A stretch of 8,040 nt of DNA, taken from CAZULF01 sp964621215 (lineage in GTDB: Bacteria > Pseudomonadota > Gammaproteobacteria > UBA1113). The position numbers were made by a program, and so were the translations under genes. The DNA lies in the NCBI GenBank assembly GCA_964621215.1, contig CAZULF010000096.1, positions 1-8,040 of the forward strand, written 5' to 3'. Positions 1 to 6,883 of this stretch are shown here, piece after piece (the stretch's first letter is position 1; every line of letters starts with the position of its first letter). The notes beneath the pieces were generated by a model. The model worked only from the letters and a program-made list of their open reading frames with translations. It did no database searches and was not told the origin of the DNA.

Positions 1-5
1 ACATT

Positions 6-2585
6 ATGCGCATGGATAAATTAACGACCAAATTCTATAACGCATTGATGGATGCACAATCGCTGGCGTTAGGCCATGATAATCAAATGATTGAGCCGCA
101 GCATTTAATGAAAGCGTTGCTGGATCAAGAGGGAAGTAGCATTCGCCCATTATTAACTAAAGCCGGTGTCAATGTCACACAATTTACCAATGAATTAAAT
201 GCATCAATTGATCGCTTGCCGAAAGTGAGCGGCGGTGCATCGGGCGAAGTTCACACCTCGAATGAATTATCTCGTTTATTAAACGTCACCGATAAATTAG
301 CGCAAAAACGCAATGATCAATTTATTTCTAGTGAGTTATTTGTTTTGGCTGCGATGGAATCCGATGGAGAATTAACCACACTGCTTAAAAAAGCCGGAGC
401 GAATAAACAAGCGTTAACACAAGCAATCGATAGTATGCGAGGAGGCGAAAACGTGAATGATGCTAATGCCGAAGATCAACGACAAGCTTTGAAAAAATAT
501 ACTATCGACCTAACTGAGCGTGCCGAACAAGGAAAACTTGACCCGGTTATTGGCCGTGATGCAGAAATTCGTCGTACGATTCAAGTATTGCAACGCCGCA
601 CGAAAAATAATCCGGTATTAATCGGTGATCCGGGCGTGGGTAAAACCGCCATTGTCGAAGGCCTAGCCCAACGTATTGTAAATGGTGAAGTGCCGGAGGG
701 ATTGAAAACCAAGCGTTTATTATCGCTCGATATGGGTGCATTGATCGCCGGCGCAAAATTTCGTGGTGAATTTGAAGAGCGATTGAAAGCTGTATTAAAT
801 GATTTAGCCAAACAAGAAGGTCAAATTATTTTATTTATCGATGAATTACACACCATGGTGGGAGCGGGTAAAGCCGAAGGAGCTATGGATGCAGGCAATA
901 TGCTAAAACCAGCATTAGCTCGTGGCGAGTTACATTGCATCGGCGCAACTACTTTGGATGAATATCGACAATATATTGAAAAAGATGCTGCGCTCGAACG
1001 ACGCTTTCAAAAAATCCTAGTCGATGAACCTTCTGAAAGTGACACTGTTGCTATTCTGCGTGGATTAAAAGAACGATATGAAATTCACCACGGTGTTCGT
1101 ATCAGCGATTCTGCTATCATTGCAGCAGCAAAACTATCAGTACGTTATATTACGGATCGTAATTTACCAGACAAAGCGATCGATTTAATTGATGAAGCCG
1201 CAAGTAACATCCGCATGGAAATTGATTCGATGCCGGAAGAAATGGATCATTTAAATCGCCGTATTATTCAATTAAAAATGGAACGCGAAGCGCTGAAGAA
1301 AGAAAAAGATGAAGCAGCCAAAAAACGATTAGGATTATTAGAGAAAGAACTAGCAGAGTTAGAAAAACATTTTTCTGATTTGGAAGAAACGTGGAAAGCT
1401 GAAAAAGCGGCTATGCAAGGGACGCAACATGTCCAAGAAAAAATTGAACGAGCTCGCCAGGAAATGGAAGCTGCACGACGCAGTGGTGATTTAGGTAAAA
1501 TGTCCGAAATACAATATGGCACTATCCCAGAATTAGAGCGTCAATTACAGGCAGCGACTGAAGGCAGTAAAAAAGAATCACGCTTAGTGCGCAATGAAGT
1601 CACTGAAGAAGAAATTGCTGAAGTCGTTTCGAAGTGGACGCATATTCCTGTTTCTAAAATGTTGGAAGGCGAACGCGAAAAATTATTACATATGGAAGAA
1701 GCTTTACACAAACGCGTGATAGGACAAGATGAAGCCATCACCGCCGTATCTAATGCCATTCGACGTTCACGTGCGGGATTGTCAGATCCGCATCGACCGA
1801 TCGGATCATTCTTATTTTTAGGTCCAACCGGTGTGGGTAAAACCGAATTATGTAAAGGCTTAGCCGAGTTCATGTTTGATACTGAAGAAGCCATGGTGCG
1901 TATCGACATGTCAGAATTCATGGAAAAACATGCGGTATCGCGTTTAGTGGGCGCACCTCCAGGTTATGTTGGATATGAAGAGGGCGGTTATTTAACCGAA
2001 GCAGTACGTCGCCGTCCTTATTCCGTGATCCTATTGGATGAAGTGGAAAAAGCGCATCCCGACGTATTTAATATTTTGTTACAAGTATTAGACGATGGTC
2101 GTTTAACCGATGGTCAAGGTCGCACGGTTGATTTTCGCAACACAGTCATTGTGATGACATCGAATCTCGGTTCGCAGATTATTCAAGAATTTGCGGAGAA
2201 AAACGATTATCCGGCCATGAAAGACGCGGTGATGGAAATTGTCGGACAACATTTCCGGCCTGAATTTATTAATCGTGTAGATGAAGTTGTGGTATTCCAT
2301 CCATTACAACGCGATCAAATTGTTGAAATTGCTAATATTCAAATTCAACGTTTAGCTAAACGTTTACACGAAAAAAATATTGGCTTGAAAGTTGATGCTG
2401 ATGCGATGGCGTATTTAGCGAACGTGGGTTACGATCCGGTTTATGGTGCACGCCCTTTAAAACGTTGCATCCAACAGTATTTTGAAAATCCATTGGCTCA
2501 AAAATTATTGCACGGTGATTTCGCTCCGGGTGATACTATCGACGTGAAATTGAAAAATAAAGAGATGGTGTTTAGTAAGGCATGA
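6..2585 (+). CDS. clpB: ClpB protein disaggregase (Hsp100 AAA+ chaperone)
   Basis: ClpB is a hexameric cytosolic AAA+ ATPase that works with DnaK/DnaJ/GrpE to pull polypeptides out of aggregates after heat stress. The 859 residues match the usual length (about 857). Visible in order: N-terminal Clp repeat domain (about 1-145); NBD1 with Walker A GDPGVGKT (207-214) and Walker B IILFIDE (274-280); the ClpB-specific coiled-coil middle domain (about 409-527); NBD2 with Walker A GPTGVGKT (606-613), pore loop GYVG (653-656) and Walker B VILLDE (674-679); and the C-terminal domain. The start MRMDKLT aligns with the E. coli start MRLDRLT, so the first ATG is preferred over the ATG two codons later. 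Only 5 bases lie upstream, so the promoter and any sigma32 signal are out of view. Odd points: NBD1 pore residue is Phe252 where E. coli has Tyr251, and the usual WTGIPV reads WTHIPV at 544-549. The stop overlaps the next gene by ATGA. Identification is very secure. Confidence 0.99.
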   Translation: MRMDKLTTKFYNALMDAQSLALGHDNQMIEPQHLMKALLDQEGSSIRPLLTKAGVNVTQFTNELNASIDRLPKVSGGASGEVHTSNELSRLLNVTDKLAQKRNDQFISSELFVLAAMESDGELTTLLKKAGANKQALTQAIDSMRGGENVNDANAEDQRQALKKYTIDLTERAEQGKLDPVIGRDAEIRRTIQVLQRRTKNNPVLIGDPGVGKTAIVEGLAQRIVNGEVPEGLKTKRLLSLDMGALIAGAKFRGEFEERLKAVLNDLAKQEGQIILFIDELHTMVGAGKAEGAMDAGNMLKPALARGELHCIGATTLDEYRQYIEKDAALERRFQKILVDEPSESDTVAILRGLKERYEIHHGVRISDSAIIAAAKLSVRYITDRNLPDKAIDLIDEAASNIRMEIDSMPEEMDHLNRRIIQLKMEREALKKEKDEAAKKRLGLLEKELAELEKHFSDLEETWKAEKAAMQGTQHVQEKIERARQEMEAARRSGDLGKMSEIQYGTIPELERQLQAATEGSKKESRLVRNEVTEEEIAEVVSKWTHIPVSKMLEGEREKLLHMEEALHKRVIGQDEAITAVSNAIRRSRAGLSDPHRPIGSFLFLGPTGVGKTELCKGLAEFMFDTEEAMVRIDMSEFMEKHAVSRLVGAPPGYVGYEEGGYLTEAVRRRPYSVILLDEVEKAHPDVFNILLQVLDDGRLTDGQGRTVDFRNTVIVMTSNLGSQIIQEFAEKNDYPAMKDAVMEIVGQHFRPEFINRVDEVVVFHPLQRDQIVEIANIQIQRLAKRLHEKNIGLKVDADAMAYLANVGYDPVYGARPLKRCIQQYFENPLAQKLLHGDFAPGDTIDVKLKNKEMVFSKA
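440..455 (+). promoter_or_regulatory. Internal RBS and GTG start for the short ClpB isoform
   Basis: A perfect AGGAGG at 440-445 sits 7 bases before an in-frame GTG at 453-455 (Val150 of ClpB), inside the GGENVND segment. In E. coli ClpB the equivalent GTG (Val149, in GGESVND) is a known internal start that makes an N-domain-less ClpB of about 80 kDa. Position, codon and Shine-Dalgarno are all preserved here, so two isoforms are likely. The sequence shows the signal; its use in this organism is inferred. Confidence 0.75.
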
Positions 2586-2866
2586 CATGGTATCGTCTTG
2601 AACAAGAACACGTCTATATCCATGTTCGAGCTACCCCTGGTGCAGCCAAAACCCAAATTCAAGGGCTGCACGGCGACTATCTCAAAGTTGCCGTGCACGC
2701 ACCAGCGCAAGAAGGTGCGGCTAACGAAGAGCTAGTTAAATTTTTAGCAAAACACTTAGGTTTACGACGTCAACAGGTTGAGCTAGTACGCGGTTTAACA
2801 GCACGCTACAAATTAATTAAGCTAGAACGTACCAATTCCGTTGAAAATTTTCTCAAACTAGCCTAA
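2582..2866 (+). CDS. DUF167/UPF0235 (YggU-like) small protein
   Basis: This 94-residue protein belongs to the DUF167 (YggU, UPF0235) family of small compact proteins found across bacteria and eukaryotes, with no firmly assigned biochemical role. Family hallmarks visible are TPGAAKT (18-24), the central APAQEGAAN block (40-48) followed by the helix ELVKFLAKHLG (50-60), and GLTARYK (71-77), which corresponds to the usual G-x-TSR-x-K motif with Ala in place of Ser. The length is typical (E. coli YggU is 96). Its ATG overlaps the clpB stop as ATGA, so translation is probably coupled to clpB and the two share a transcript. No separate Shine-Dalgarno of good quality is seen just upstream. No signal peptide or membrane segment is present, so it should be cytosolic. 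Family assignment is firm; function is unknown. Confidence 0.93.
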   Translation: MTWYRLEQEHVYIHVRATPGAAKTQIQGLHGDYLKVAVHAPAQEGAANEELVKFLAKHLGLRRQQVELVRGLTARYKLIKLERTNSVENFLKLA

Positions 2867-2903
2867 TATTTGCTACTATAAATAAGACGAATTAGAAAGG
2901 AGG
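2841..2903 (+). promoter_or_regulatory. Candidate sigma70 promoter and strong RBS for the Sel1 lipoprotein gene
   Basis: TTGAAA (2841-2846, five of six to the -35 consensus) is followed after exactly 17 bases by TAATAT (2864-2869, four of six to TATAAT); the promoter lies in the last codons of the DUF167 gene. A second -10-like TGCTACTAT at 2871-2879 has an extended TGn. AAAGGAGG at 2896-2903 is a near-ideal Shine-Dalgarno six bases before the ATG at 2910. This suggests the lipoprotein gene can be transcribed separately from clpB. The RBS is certain by eye; the promoter is a motif-based guess. Confidence 0.5.
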
Positions 2904-2909
2904 CTCCCG

Positions 2910-3359
2910 ATGAAACGGAATTTAGCATTTGCACTTAAGTTGACCATTATTGGCTCTATGATTACGGTATTAATGAGTTTAACTGCCTGCCAATCGACGC
3001 CACCAAAACGTTACGTCCCGACCAAAAAAAACGATATTGTCGCCTATAATCCATCGTATTATGACTATGCCTATTCTAATTTCAAAACTCGTGCAGAACA
3101 CGGCGATCCCGTTGCGCAAAACAACCTAGGCAAAATGTATGCCGATGGTCGAGGTGTTCCACAAAGTCCGGAAAAATCGGTTGAATGGTTCACCAAAGCC
3201 GCCCAACAAGGCGAACCCGATGCGGAAATGAACTTGGGCGTCGCGTGTCTGTATGGTCATGGCACAACTAAAGATGTCAACCAAGCATGCCATTGGTTTA
3301 AAGCGGCCAAACGTGCCGGCAATCAATTCGCCAATGAGTTTTATCGCGAGAATTGTTAG
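2910..3359 (+). CDS. Small Sel1-repeat lipoprotein
   Basis: This 149-residue protein begins with a lipoprotein signal peptide: positive MKRN, a hydrophobic stretch (about 11-23) and the lipobox LTAC with Cys27 as the lipidation site. Residue +2 is Gln, not Asp, which under the E. coli Lol rule favours the outer membrane. After a linker rich in Pro, Lys and Tyr (30-57) come two Sel1-like (TPR-related) repeats, about 62-97 (AEHGDPVAQNNLG ... VEWFTKAA) and 98-133 (AQQGEPDAEMNLG ... CHWFKAA). Each has the A-x-x-G-x-x-x-A-x-x-x-L-G pattern followed by the YxxGxGV-type turn. Sel1 repeats form helical solenoids that bind partner proteins; in Legionella and relatives several Sel1 proteins take part in host interaction, but a two-repeat periplasm-facing lipoprotein may equally be an envelope protein. 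The start is fixed by the strong AAAGGAGG. The stop lies 3 bp from the stop of the convergent GTPase gene. Domain call is firm; partner unknown. Confidence 0.9.
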   Translation: MKRNLAFALKLTIIGSMITVLMSLTACQSTPPKRYVPTKKNDIVAYNPSYYDYAYSNFKTRAEHGDPVAQNNLGKMYADGRGVPQSPEKSVEWFTKAAQQGEPDAEMNLGVACLYGHGTTKDVNQACHWFKAAKRAGNQFANEFYRENC

Positions 3360-3362
3360 CAA

Positions 3363-5123
3363 CTAACCACGCTTTACGACAATAACTTCGTTTGGCGGGT
3401 TATGATGAGGGACTGAGCCTTCTACAACAACACGCTCCAAATAACGTGGTTCTTTGATAACAGCAACCTCCATCCGAGGCGCCCTGCTAAAAAATTCACT
3501 TACCCGATTATAACCTTCGGTAGCTTGCTTCTTGATAAACTCACCTTTTGTTAATGCTAGCGCAGTAACTATAAATGCAACCAAGTGCGATACATCAAGA
3601 TTAGGCACAAGCATATACAATGCCATTGCTGCAGATAATAAAGCACCAGCAAGTAGCATTTCTTTTTTAACGGCAGGTGAAAAGAAATGATTGGGCCTTA
3701 ACCCTTCAACAGTTACTACAGGAGAGTGTATTAAGACTGTCGGGCTAAAGGTTGACACGGCAGGAGTAAACGCAGAAGGCGTTGGGGGTAAATCGTGTAA
3801 GCGAGGGAAAAAGCGTTGTTGATGCCACGTAGTTATTTTTTTCAGCAATTTCTCTATTTTAGCATTATCATCCCTGTAAGCACTCACAGGAGGATGAACT
3901 TGCAGTCGATCTTCGTCAATGAGTTTTTGTAAAAGACTATTTGAACGAAGTAGTTGTTCAAGCTGATGATTAAATGATATAGCTTGTTCAGTTGTAGCAG
4001 CATCAGACTTAGTTGGAACTAACAGAATCGCGCCGTTAAAAGATTTAGTGTTGAAACCATCTTTGCGATCAGATAGCTTATTAGGCTCATCACGGTTTAC
4101 TATCTCAGGTAACACATCTTCCAGGTAATCCAGCGCGATCGAACCTGTCATGTTAAGACAAAAAATAATAATATCCGGCTTGCCACAGTATGTGTCTAAT
4201 ATCGTATCAAAAGGAATACCGCCATAAGGAATACTGAGAACATCACTGAGGACATATTTACTTGGTTCCACATAACCTGACCGTGACCTTCTACGACGGA
4301 TAGTTGCTGCAATATCCCACATTTCCATTTTTACATCTTCATAATGATAGGGTATAAAACCTGAACCTTTTGTTGAGGGTAAGTTTTCAGCGAATTGTTC
4401 ACCACTCATTCGTCGTAATAAATTTGTTTTACCACTTTTTCCTGCGCCAAGCAGCATGACTCTTGCATATTCTGGAGTTTTTTGTGGGAATGTGATTAAT
4501 GTTGGTTCTGCAGGCATATTTTTTTCAGAACGCGTGGTGATTCGTTGTTGGCATAATTGAAAAATTTTTTCAAACAGCGTTTGAAAGCCTTCGTGAGGAT
4601 TAAATTTGTTGTTATTTAATTGGTTAAGGCCTTCTTCTATTTGGCTCCTATATTTATCTGTATTAAAACAAATTTTAGTAGCAGATCTTTTGGTTATTTT
4701 GTTAAGATTTATTAGTTCTTGTAAAGATGAAAAGCATTCATCAGCTTGAGCTGATACTTGTAGGCAGAGTGTGTTATCTGATAAAAAATGTTTGCCATTA
4801 TTAATTAATTTTCCAAACTTCTCTAAAGAGAAATCAGCACCATAACAGTATGGTTTTGCTCTTTTAACGGGTAAATTAAATAAAGCGATATCGATACCAT
4901 TTAACCCAGTTGGTTTAAGGTCAAGACCGCTCGCCGAAGGTTCATTGAAAAACTCCAAATGAATGGGTTCTTTAGCGATATGAGTCAGATAAGTAGCTAA
5001 CTTTTCCATAAAATTATTGGGCAAACCAAATAATGCAATCTTGATAGGCGAGGGTATTATTGAGCCGGTATTAGACGAGCTGCTTGATGTTGATGAGCTA
5101 CTGGATATAGAAGAATTAGTCAT
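3363..5123 (-). CDS. Membrane-anchored Ras/Roc-like GTPase-domain protein
   Basis: I do not recognise this 586-residue protein as a named gene, but its layout is readable. Residues 4-21 are a Ser-rich tract. Residues about 27-200 form an N-terminal domain with alternating beta/alpha character (IKIALFGLP at 27-35, IDIALFNLP at 77-85) that could be a degenerate P-loop or receiver-like fold. The GTPase core follows: G1 GAGKSGKT (226-233), possible G2 Thr251, a G3-like WDIA (269-272) lacking the usual DxxG glycine and followed by an Arg-rich run, G4 TKSD (371-374) and G5 VSA (413-415). A Pro-rich linker (445-485) carries repeated [FH][ST]PxV units. Two hydrophobic helices (about 489-507 and 511-526) make a tail hairpin, leaving both ends on one side of the membrane, and a 60-residue tail follows. 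GAGAGG at 5130-5135 is six bases before the ATG and fixes the start. The combination suggests a membrane-bound signalling or secreted effector-like GTPase; host targeting is only inferred. Confidence 0.85.
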   Translation of the reverse strand: MTNSSISSSSSTSSSSSNTGSIIPSPIKIALFGLPNNFMEKLATYLTHIAKEPIHLEFFNEPSASGLDLKPTGLNGIDIALFNLPVKRAKPYCYGADFSLEKFGKLINNGKHFLSDNTLCLQVSAQADECFSSLQELINLNKITKRSATKICFNTDKYRSQIEEGLNQLNNNKFNPHEGFQTLFEKIFQLCQQRITTRSEKNMPAEPTLITFPQKTPEYARVMLLGAGKSGKTNLLRRMSGEQFAENLPSTKGSGFIPYHYEDVKMEMWDIAATIRRRRSRSGYVEPSKYVLSDVLSIPYGGIPFDTILDTYCGKPDIIIFCLNMTGSIALDYLEDVLPEIVNRDEPNKLSDRKDGFNTKSFNGAILLVPTKSDAATTEQAISFNHQLEQLLRSNSLLQKLIDEDRLQVHPPVSAYRDDNAKIEKLLKKITTWHQQRFFPRLHDLPPTPSAFTPAVSTFSPTVLIHSPVVTVEGLRPNHFFSPAVKKEMLLAGALLSAAMALYMLVPNLDVSHLVAFIVTALALTKGEFIKKQATEGYNRVSEFFSRAPRMEVAVIKEPRYLERVVVEGSVPHHNPPNEVIVVKRG

Positions 5124-5129
5124 AATTTG

Positions 5130-5250
5130 CCTCTCTTAGTTATTGTCGAGTCATTTTATTTTTCATATGATTATTTAGAATGAATGGTCTAATAAAACAG
5201 GGATATTATAGGTTAGCTATTTCAACGAATAAATTGTCCAAAAGGACAAT
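5130..5250 (-). promoter_or_regulatory. Promoter region of the GTPase gene with upstream 18-bp palindrome
   Basis: Read on the - strand, a perfect TATAAT lies at 5210-5205, about 80 bases before the GTPase ATG, and the RBS GAGAGG is at 5135-5130. At the 17-base spacing the -35 position reads only TTTATT (5233-5228), a poor match, but an inverted repeat ATTGTCC-AAAA-GGACAAT (5233-5250) touches it directly. A weak -35 beside a symmetric site is the usual arrangement for an activator- or repressor-controlled promoter. The - strand copy is followed by TTTATT, so a small terminator hairpin is an alternative reading. Confidence 0.5.
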
Positions 5251-5272
5251 AAAAAATTGCAAAAATATCCCG

Positions 5273-5316
5273 TCTGCCTTGAGTAAGCCCAAGGCAGAGT
5301 CGCTCAACACTTGAGC
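5273..5316 (-). terminator. Tandem hairpins downstream of the ATPase gene (possible terminator)
   Basis: Two stems lie 28-71 bases past the ATPase stop on the - strand. The first is GCTCAA-GTG-TTGAGC (5316-5302), a six-base perfect stem with a 3-base loop. The second is TCTGCCTTG ... CAAGGCAGA (5298-5273), a nine-base perfect stem with an 8-base loop. The T-rich run TATTTTT begins about five bases after the second stem instead of directly at it, so this is not a canonical intrinsic terminator, but it is the best candidate end for the ATPase transcript. Confidence 0.4.
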
Positions 5317-5343
5317 AATGAGAGCATGTAATTCAAATAGGCT

Positions 5344-6795
5344 CTACTTAAACAAATCCTCTAACGTTGCAACAGAAGCAATGATTTCTTCGCTGTACAT
5401 GTTTTTTTTAAGGTTGCTGGATACAATCATGGAGTGAAAAATTTGTTTGCTGGTTTTGGTAATTTTACAATACAGCTTCTCACGATTTAGCAAGAGTGCT
5501 GCATATTGTTTATCGATTACAAAAGGTGAATGACAGTATTTTATTTCACAAAGATTGACAATATCATCGGGTCTATCAAAAATAAGATCGATTTGTCCGC
5601 CGGTGGTTTCTGTTGTTTTATCGGGGATATATCGCCACGATGTTACTTCTGATCCATCAGGAATATGTAGTGTCTCTTTGATTTGTCCAATGTGCTTAAA
5701 ACAAATAGCTTCAAAGGCATATCCAGACCATGCTTTCCAAGCAGGTTTACTTGATAAAATTTCCCAATATCGGTCATCAATATTTTTAGCAATACGACTA
5801 GATGCTCTTGGGGCAATCCATGTTAAGTAAAATAAGCTATATTCATCAATAATTTTATAGTAAATTCCTCTTTCTTTTTTCCATGGGGTGAAAGCACCAA
5901 TAAATCCCGCTTCTTCAAGCTCGTTCAATCTTTCAGTCAATCGACCACCCTTATATTTGAAATGATCCTCAATGTCAGTTCGACTAACTCCTTCGCGTTT
6001 ACTAGAAATAAAAGTTATAATTTCTTCATGTATCTCGTGATGTTTAAATAATGAAGCAAATAAAATCTTAAACTCATCATATAAAGCCCCTTTTTTATTG
6101 AAGCAAAGAAGGTTAATATTTTGAATTGCTGAAACCCCTTTTTCAATTAAATTGAGATAGAAAGGAATACCTCCAATGCACATATAAAGTGTCAAAGTTT
6201 GTTGGTTGTTGTAACGAATGCCTTTATAAGTTAAATAGCTTTTAGTTTCTAATAAGGTAAACGCATCTATACGTAAACGTAGTGTGACTCTATTATGCAA
6301 ACCTCCAGTGTTAAATAAAACGTTGTCAATAATCCATGACGCAGCCGATCCGCAAATGATAAGTTTTATTCTTTTATTTTCCGACCAATGTCGATTCCAG
6401 TAATAATCTAGCGCTTCTAATAAACCCGACTTTGGTGTTGCCAGCCAAGGAATTTCATCTAAAAACACAATAACCTTTTGTTTGCCAGCAAATAAATCAA
6501 TAGCATCTTTTAGAGCGCCAAACGCATCATGCCAATCTGAAAATGATGATAATTGAGTTCCTTTGTAAAAAGTGTTCTCTATTTCTTGTTTGAATTTGGC
6601 TAACTGCTTCTTGAGGCTACCTTTATGAATGCCAGTAGTTCTAAAAAATATGCACTTTTTATTATTAAAAAACTCTCGAATAAGGTAAGTTTTTCCTACT
6701 CGTCGTCGACCATATACTGCAACAAATTCAGCCGCATTGGACTGAAAGATTTTTTGCAATTGCTGTTGTTCGTATTGACGACCGACAATTTCCAT
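5344..6795 (-). CDS. ATPase_2/DUF234-type AAA+ ATPase with PD-(D/E)XK-like C-terminus
   Basis: This 483-residue protein has the domain order of the archaeal-type ATPase (ATPase_2 plus DUF234) family, which is scattered through archaea and bacteria and whose role is not settled. The MEIVGRQYE start is typical (ExxGRxxE). Walker A is GRRRVGKT (29-36), Walker B VIVFLDEIPWL (108-118, Asp113 Glu114), sensor-like ICGS (147-150) and the lid segment GGIPFYL (208-214). A winged helix occupies about 255-318. The C-terminus carries Glu362 (in GYAFEA), GGQIDLI with Asp403, and CEIKY with Glu417 and Lys419, the spacing expected of a PD-(D/E)XK nuclease core. The ending TLEDLF is also usual for the family, so the gene looks complete and its motifs intact. 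A weak RBS, AGGTAG at 6809-6804, precedes the ATG. The gene appears AT-richer than clpB, suggesting later acquisition. It has no partner gene in an operon; a promoter with palindromic repeats lies upstream. DNA binding, defence or mobile-element functions are all possible. Confidence 0.88.
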   Translation of the reverse strand: MEIVGRQYEQQQLQKIFQSNAAEFVAVYGRRRVGKTYLIREFFNNKKCIFFRTTGIHKGSLKKQLAKFKQEIENTFYKGTQLSSFSDWHDAFGALKDAIDLFAGKQKVIVFLDEIPWLATPKSGLLEALDYYWNRHWSENKRIKLIICGSAASWIIDNVLFNTGGLHNRVTLRLRIDAFTLLETKSYLTYKGIRYNNQQTLTLYMCIGGIPFYLNLIEKGVSAIQNINLLCFNKKGALYDEFKILFASLFKHHEIHEEIITFISSKREGVSRTDIEDHFKYKGGRLTERLNELEEAGFIGAFTPWKKERGIYYKIIDEYSLFYLTWIAPRASSRIAKNIDDRYWEILSSKPAWKAWSGYAFEAICFKHIGQIKETLHIPDGSEVTSWRYIPDKTTETTGGQIDLIFDRPDDIVNLCEIKYCHSPFVIDKQYAALLLNREKLYCKITKTSKQIFHSMIVSSNLKKNMYSEEIIASVATLEDLFK

Positions 6796-6828
6796 AATTA
6801 GATTCTACCTGCATAACAAATTACTTAA

Positions 6829-6869
6829 AATAAGGGACACTTATAAATGTAGTATAACCGTCCCTTATT
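6829..6869. repeat. Palindromic repeat copy A (41 bp)
   Basis: The 41-bp unit begins AATAAGGGAC and ends GTCCCTTATT. Its arms are about 16 bases each, ATAAGGGACACTTATA against the complement of TATAACCGTCCCTTAT, with two mismatches, around a central 9-base segment. It is 34 of 41 identical to copy B, which starts 55 bp further on. It spans the spacer, -10 and start point of the ATPase promoter. Reading: operator for autoregulation; alternative: a REP/MITE-like mobile palindrome that happens to have landed there. Confidence 0.8.
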
Positions 6870-6874
6870 GTCAA
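6846..6874 (-). promoter_or_regulatory. Candidate sigma70 promoter of the ATPase gene, overlapped by a palindrome
   Basis: On the - strand a perfect TTGACA (6874-6869) is followed by exactly 17 bases and TACATT (6851-6846, four of six to TATAAT). Transcription would start near 6840, giving a leader of about 45 bases to the ATG at 6795. The left half of palindrome copy A fills the spacer and the right half covers the start point, so a protein bound there would block RNA polymerase. Confidence 0.6.
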
Positions 6875-6883
6875 TTTTTTCTA

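Noticed and set aside
1268..1921. Two - strand open frames inside clpB
   Set aside because: They are shadows of the clpB coding frame, Ser-rich as expected for the complement of its codons, without RBS or recognisable domains.
5206..5343. In-frame extension of 45 codons after the ATPase TAG, ending in TAA
   Set aside because: The ATPase already ends in the family-typical TLEDLF, the stretch contains two perfect hairpins, and an open run of this length is not rare by chance. A readthrough product is not supported.
5555..5830. 91-residue open frame on the + strand
   Set aside because: It lies wholly antisense inside the ATPase gene, whose motifs in that region are clearly conserved.
3363..6795. 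GTPase plus ATPase as a two-gene system
   Set aside because: They are separated by 220 bp with hairpins and a separate promoter, and share no regulatory motif; adjacency alone is not enough.
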